Source of the DNA: Bacteroidia bacterium
GTDB taxonomy: Bacteria > Bacteroidota > Bacteroidia > Chitinophagales > Saprospiraceae
Reading direction: 5' to 3'
Length of the DNA: 15,826 nucleotides
NCBI GenBank assembly: GCA_030431945.1
Contig: JAUIIF010000032.1
Location: 1-15,826 of the forward strand
The notes below the pieces were generated by a model. That model was not told the origin of the DNA. It searched no databases and worked only from the letters and a program-made list of their open reading frames with translations. The translations under genes were made by a program, and so were the position numbers. Below, one piece after another: positions 13,926 to 15,826 of this stretch (the first letter of the stretch is position 1; each line of letters opens with the position of its first letter).

Positions 13926-15826
13926 CTACTGGTTCTTTCTGGCTAACTTTTTCCGTTCCTGTTTTTGTGCCCGCCATTTTCCCTTTTCCCGGCGCCATTC
14001 CTCCAGGGTGCCTCGCTCCCGGTGGTATTTGCGCCGGCCCAGGCGAAACTTAACCTTGGCCTTCTCCGCAGGCTCCGCTGCGGGGGGCATTACGAGGAAA
14101 ACCTTCCAGCCCGCTGCAGCATACCCCGTCGGTTGGGGGGGGACGTTCAGGACGCCGCGGCCAATGTTGCGTAAGGGGAGCGTGACGAGCAGGTCGGGCC
14201 CCTGGTTCAAGTGGTAAGTACCCTCAATAAAAAGCTGCAGGGCGGTGGATTGCACTTCCGTGCGGGGAATGGTCAGCACATTATCAACGAGGGAAAGCTT
14301 ACCCTGCAGTGGCTGAAAACTGACTTGTTCGAAACGCTTGCGCATCAGGGCCTTTTTCCCGATTGCCCGCAAGAATTCCCAGTTGCTCAGCTGTAGCCCC
14401 GTCAGCGAATAGTCGAAGTTGCCCCGGGCACTGTCGAATACAATACGTTGCGCCTGCTCGTCGAGCAATCCGGTCATGTTACCGGTCGTCGAAAGCTTTC
14501 CGGTGACTGTCCCCTGCGGTCGGAGCGTGTCTTTTGGCAACTGGTTGAACTGCTGGCGGACGTCGTGCAGGGAAATATTTTCTACTTCCCAGCTCAGGTC
14601 GAAGGGGGAGAGTTGCTTTTCGTCGAGGGCGTAAGTAGCCTGGAATTTTACCGCACCTTCACCGAGGGAAAAACCGGATTCTTCCAGGACCAATTGGGTA
14701 GAATCCTGCAAGTGCAAGCCACTGTGGAGGTTGATGACCGGCGTCCGGTCCCAGAGCCAGAAAGTATCAATTTGCAGGTGCAGCTCGGGGCGAAAGGAAT
14801 TGAATACTCCTTCGGTGGCAGAAAGCCAGGTGGCAGAGGAGGAGGTAGTGGTGGTGTCCTGCCGTTCGAGGGGCTGGAAAAAGTTCTGCAGGTCTGACCA
14901 GCCGAGGACTTCAGCAGTAGCCGTGGTTTTAACCCGGAAGCTTGTTGTCCTTTCCGGGGCCAGGAAGGCTGCAAGGCGATCCAGCTCACCAGCAAACTTC
15001 ACGGAGCGTTGCGTGGAATCAGTGACCAAGTGGAGGGCGTACGCTGCGCGCCCATCGGTAACGTCTACGGAGAAGTGTCTGACGGGGACGAAAACCGCTG
15101 CCGGCTGATAGGCGACTTTGCTGTCGTTAATACTCAGCTGCAGGGTACTGCCTGAGAGCAATTCGGGGAGATTTTTGGGGATGCCCGTCAGTGCCAGGTC
15201 AAGGTCAAAGTAGCCCGTGCCGAAGAAAAAGTCCTCTGCTCCGAATAGTACATTGACGATGTGCGGATCGCCACGTAGCAGCAAGTGGGTATGTAAGCCT
15301 TCCGGCCCCGGGCCGTAGTTCATATTGCCGGAAAACAACTCATTTTTTCCGTCATCAAAAACCAGGTTACCCTGGTTATGTCCCGGAACAATACCGCCGG
15401 CGTCCTGCAGCTTTCCCTGGTGGGTAAAATCTATTTTCAGATCATCGGGTAGCGAGTCGAGTTCGACGGGTAGTTGCAGGCCAAAATAATTGAGGGTTGG
15501 CCGGAGAGCGTTGAGGTTGAGGTGCTCGGTCTGGGCGTTGATTTGAAAAGGGGTCTCCCGGCCCTGGTGCAGGCTGATACCTGCGCCAAAAGCAATGTTA
15601 CTTCCGGCCCAATCGAAGGAGGTTTCCTCCAGGATCAGCCGGGAGTCGTCAAAATGGAGGCCGGTAGAGAAATCGGTCAGCGTAAAAAGGTTGTAATAGG
15701 CGACGGTATCAAACCGGGCATCTACGGTTGGGTGGAAGCGGTTTTCCAGCCCCGTAAGCGCGACTTTCAGGCGTTGAACGAGGGCGGAATCCACCACGGC
15801 GGATGCTGCGGGAGCATTATTGTTGA
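13926..15826 (-). CDS. AsmA-like envelope protein, C-terminal part (5' end outside window)
   Basis: 632 residues are visible on the minus strand; the frame stays open through the right edge. The GTG codons near 15797 are probably internal, not the start, because in-frame codons continue upstream to the window end. The visible part is a long series of beta-rich, LXL-patterned segments (FDDSRLILEETSFDW; LQLSINDSKVAYQ; LQDSTQLVLEESGFS) and a C-terminal block including SLTGLQLSNWEFL, QGKLSLVDNVLTIP and DLLVTLPLRNIGRGVL. This is typical of AsmA-family proteins, which have an N-terminal membrane anchor and a periplasmic beta-groove thought to carry lipids to the outer membrane. The last 46 residues (coded at 13929-14066) are strongly basic, 20 Lys/Arg, an unusual tail. 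The assignment to the family is from pattern only. It is convergent with the phosphatase gene, 85 bp away. Confidence 0.75.
   Translation of the reverse strand, partial: NNNAPAASAVVDSALVQRLKVALTGLENRFHPTVDARFDTVAYYNLFTLTDFSTGLHFDDSRLILEETSFDWAGSNIAFGAGISLHQGRETPFQINAQTEHLNLNALRPTLNYFGLQLPVELDSLPDDLKIDFTHQGKLQDAGGIVPGHNQGNLVFDDGKNELFSGNMNYGPGPEGLHTHLLLRGDPHIVNVLFGAEDFFFGTGYFDLDLALTGIPKNLPELLSGSTLQLSINDSKVAYQPAAVFVPVRHFSVDVTDGRAAYALHLVTDSTQRSVKFAGELDRLAAFLAPERTTSFRVKTTATAEVLGWSDLQNFFQPLERQDTTTTSSSATWLSATEGVFNSFRPELHLQIDTFWLWDRTPVINLHSGLHLQDSTQLVLEESGFSLGEGAVKFQATYALDEKQLSPFDLSWEVENISLHDVRQQFNQLPKDTLRPQGTVTGKLSTTGNMTGLLDEQAQRIVFDSARGNFDYSLTGLQLSNWEFLRAIGKKALMRKRFEQVSFQPLQGKLSLVDNVLTIPRTEVQSTALQLFIEGTYHLNQGPDLLVTLPLRNIGRGVLNVPPQPTGYAAAGWKVFLVMPPAAEPAEKAKVKFRLGRRKYHRERGTLEEWRREKGKWRAQKQERKKLARKNQ

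Noticed and set aside
15795..15797. GTG as the start of the AsmA-like gene
   Set aside because: In-frame sense codons continue upstream to the window edge, and no membrane anchor is seen, so the true start is outside.

Overview
The window looks like chromosomal DNA of a Bacteroidota bacterium, probably a fairly GC-rich member such as the Lewinella/Saprospiraceae group (the lineage is an inference). Three things point there: a secreted protein with a C-terminal type IX secretion (Por) sorting domain, TAnnTTTG-type promoter boxes with no Shine-Dalgarno sequences, and a class Ia ribonucleotide reductase of the eukaryote-like type common in this phylum. No rRNA, tRNA, CRISPR array, transposase or integrase was seen.

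Layout. (1) 1-315: a small AT-rich thioredoxin-fold gene on the minus strand with a convincing TTTG/TATATTTG promoter. (2) 689-1714: a Gfo/Idh/MocA sugar or inositol dehydrogenase. (3) 2095-3435: a T9SS-exported, surface or secreted protein. (4) 3617-7556: a tightly packed three-gene cassette. It encodes a 958-residue protein made of about twenty 29-residue helical repeats ending in a HELGH zinc-peptidase-like domain, a 181-residue protein with the His-Gly / Ser-Cys signature of clan CD (CHAT/C25-like) cysteine peptidases, and a 163-residue lipoprotein. I do not recognise this combination as a named system, and it is the best candidate for something undescribed. (5) 7557-8196: a 640-bp non-coding region with a helically phased 21-bp array of TTTTCCACA boxes (DnaA-box-like), a perfect 10-bp-arm palindrome and a strong 12-bp hairpin. 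(6) 8197-11815: nrdB then nrdA, closed by a good intrinsic terminator at 11948-11983. (7) 12209-13840: a lipoprotein PhoD-like metallophosphatase. (8) 13926 to the right edge, minus strand: the C-terminal part of a large AsmA-like envelope protein, whose start lies outside the window.

How the parts relate. nrdB and nrdA form one enzyme, ribonucleotide reductase (beta and alpha subunits), and the 21-bp array in front of them is the obvious place for replication-linked control (DnaA or NrdR); an origin role is possible but cannot be judged from this window. The cassette genes are spaced 23 and 2 bp apart and so are probably cotranscribed. Two of the three carry protease signatures of unrelated clans, which suggests a proteolytic module whose target and trigger are unknown. 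The T9SS protein, the two lipoproteins and the AsmA-like protein are all envelope-directed, but their positions do not show a shared pathway.
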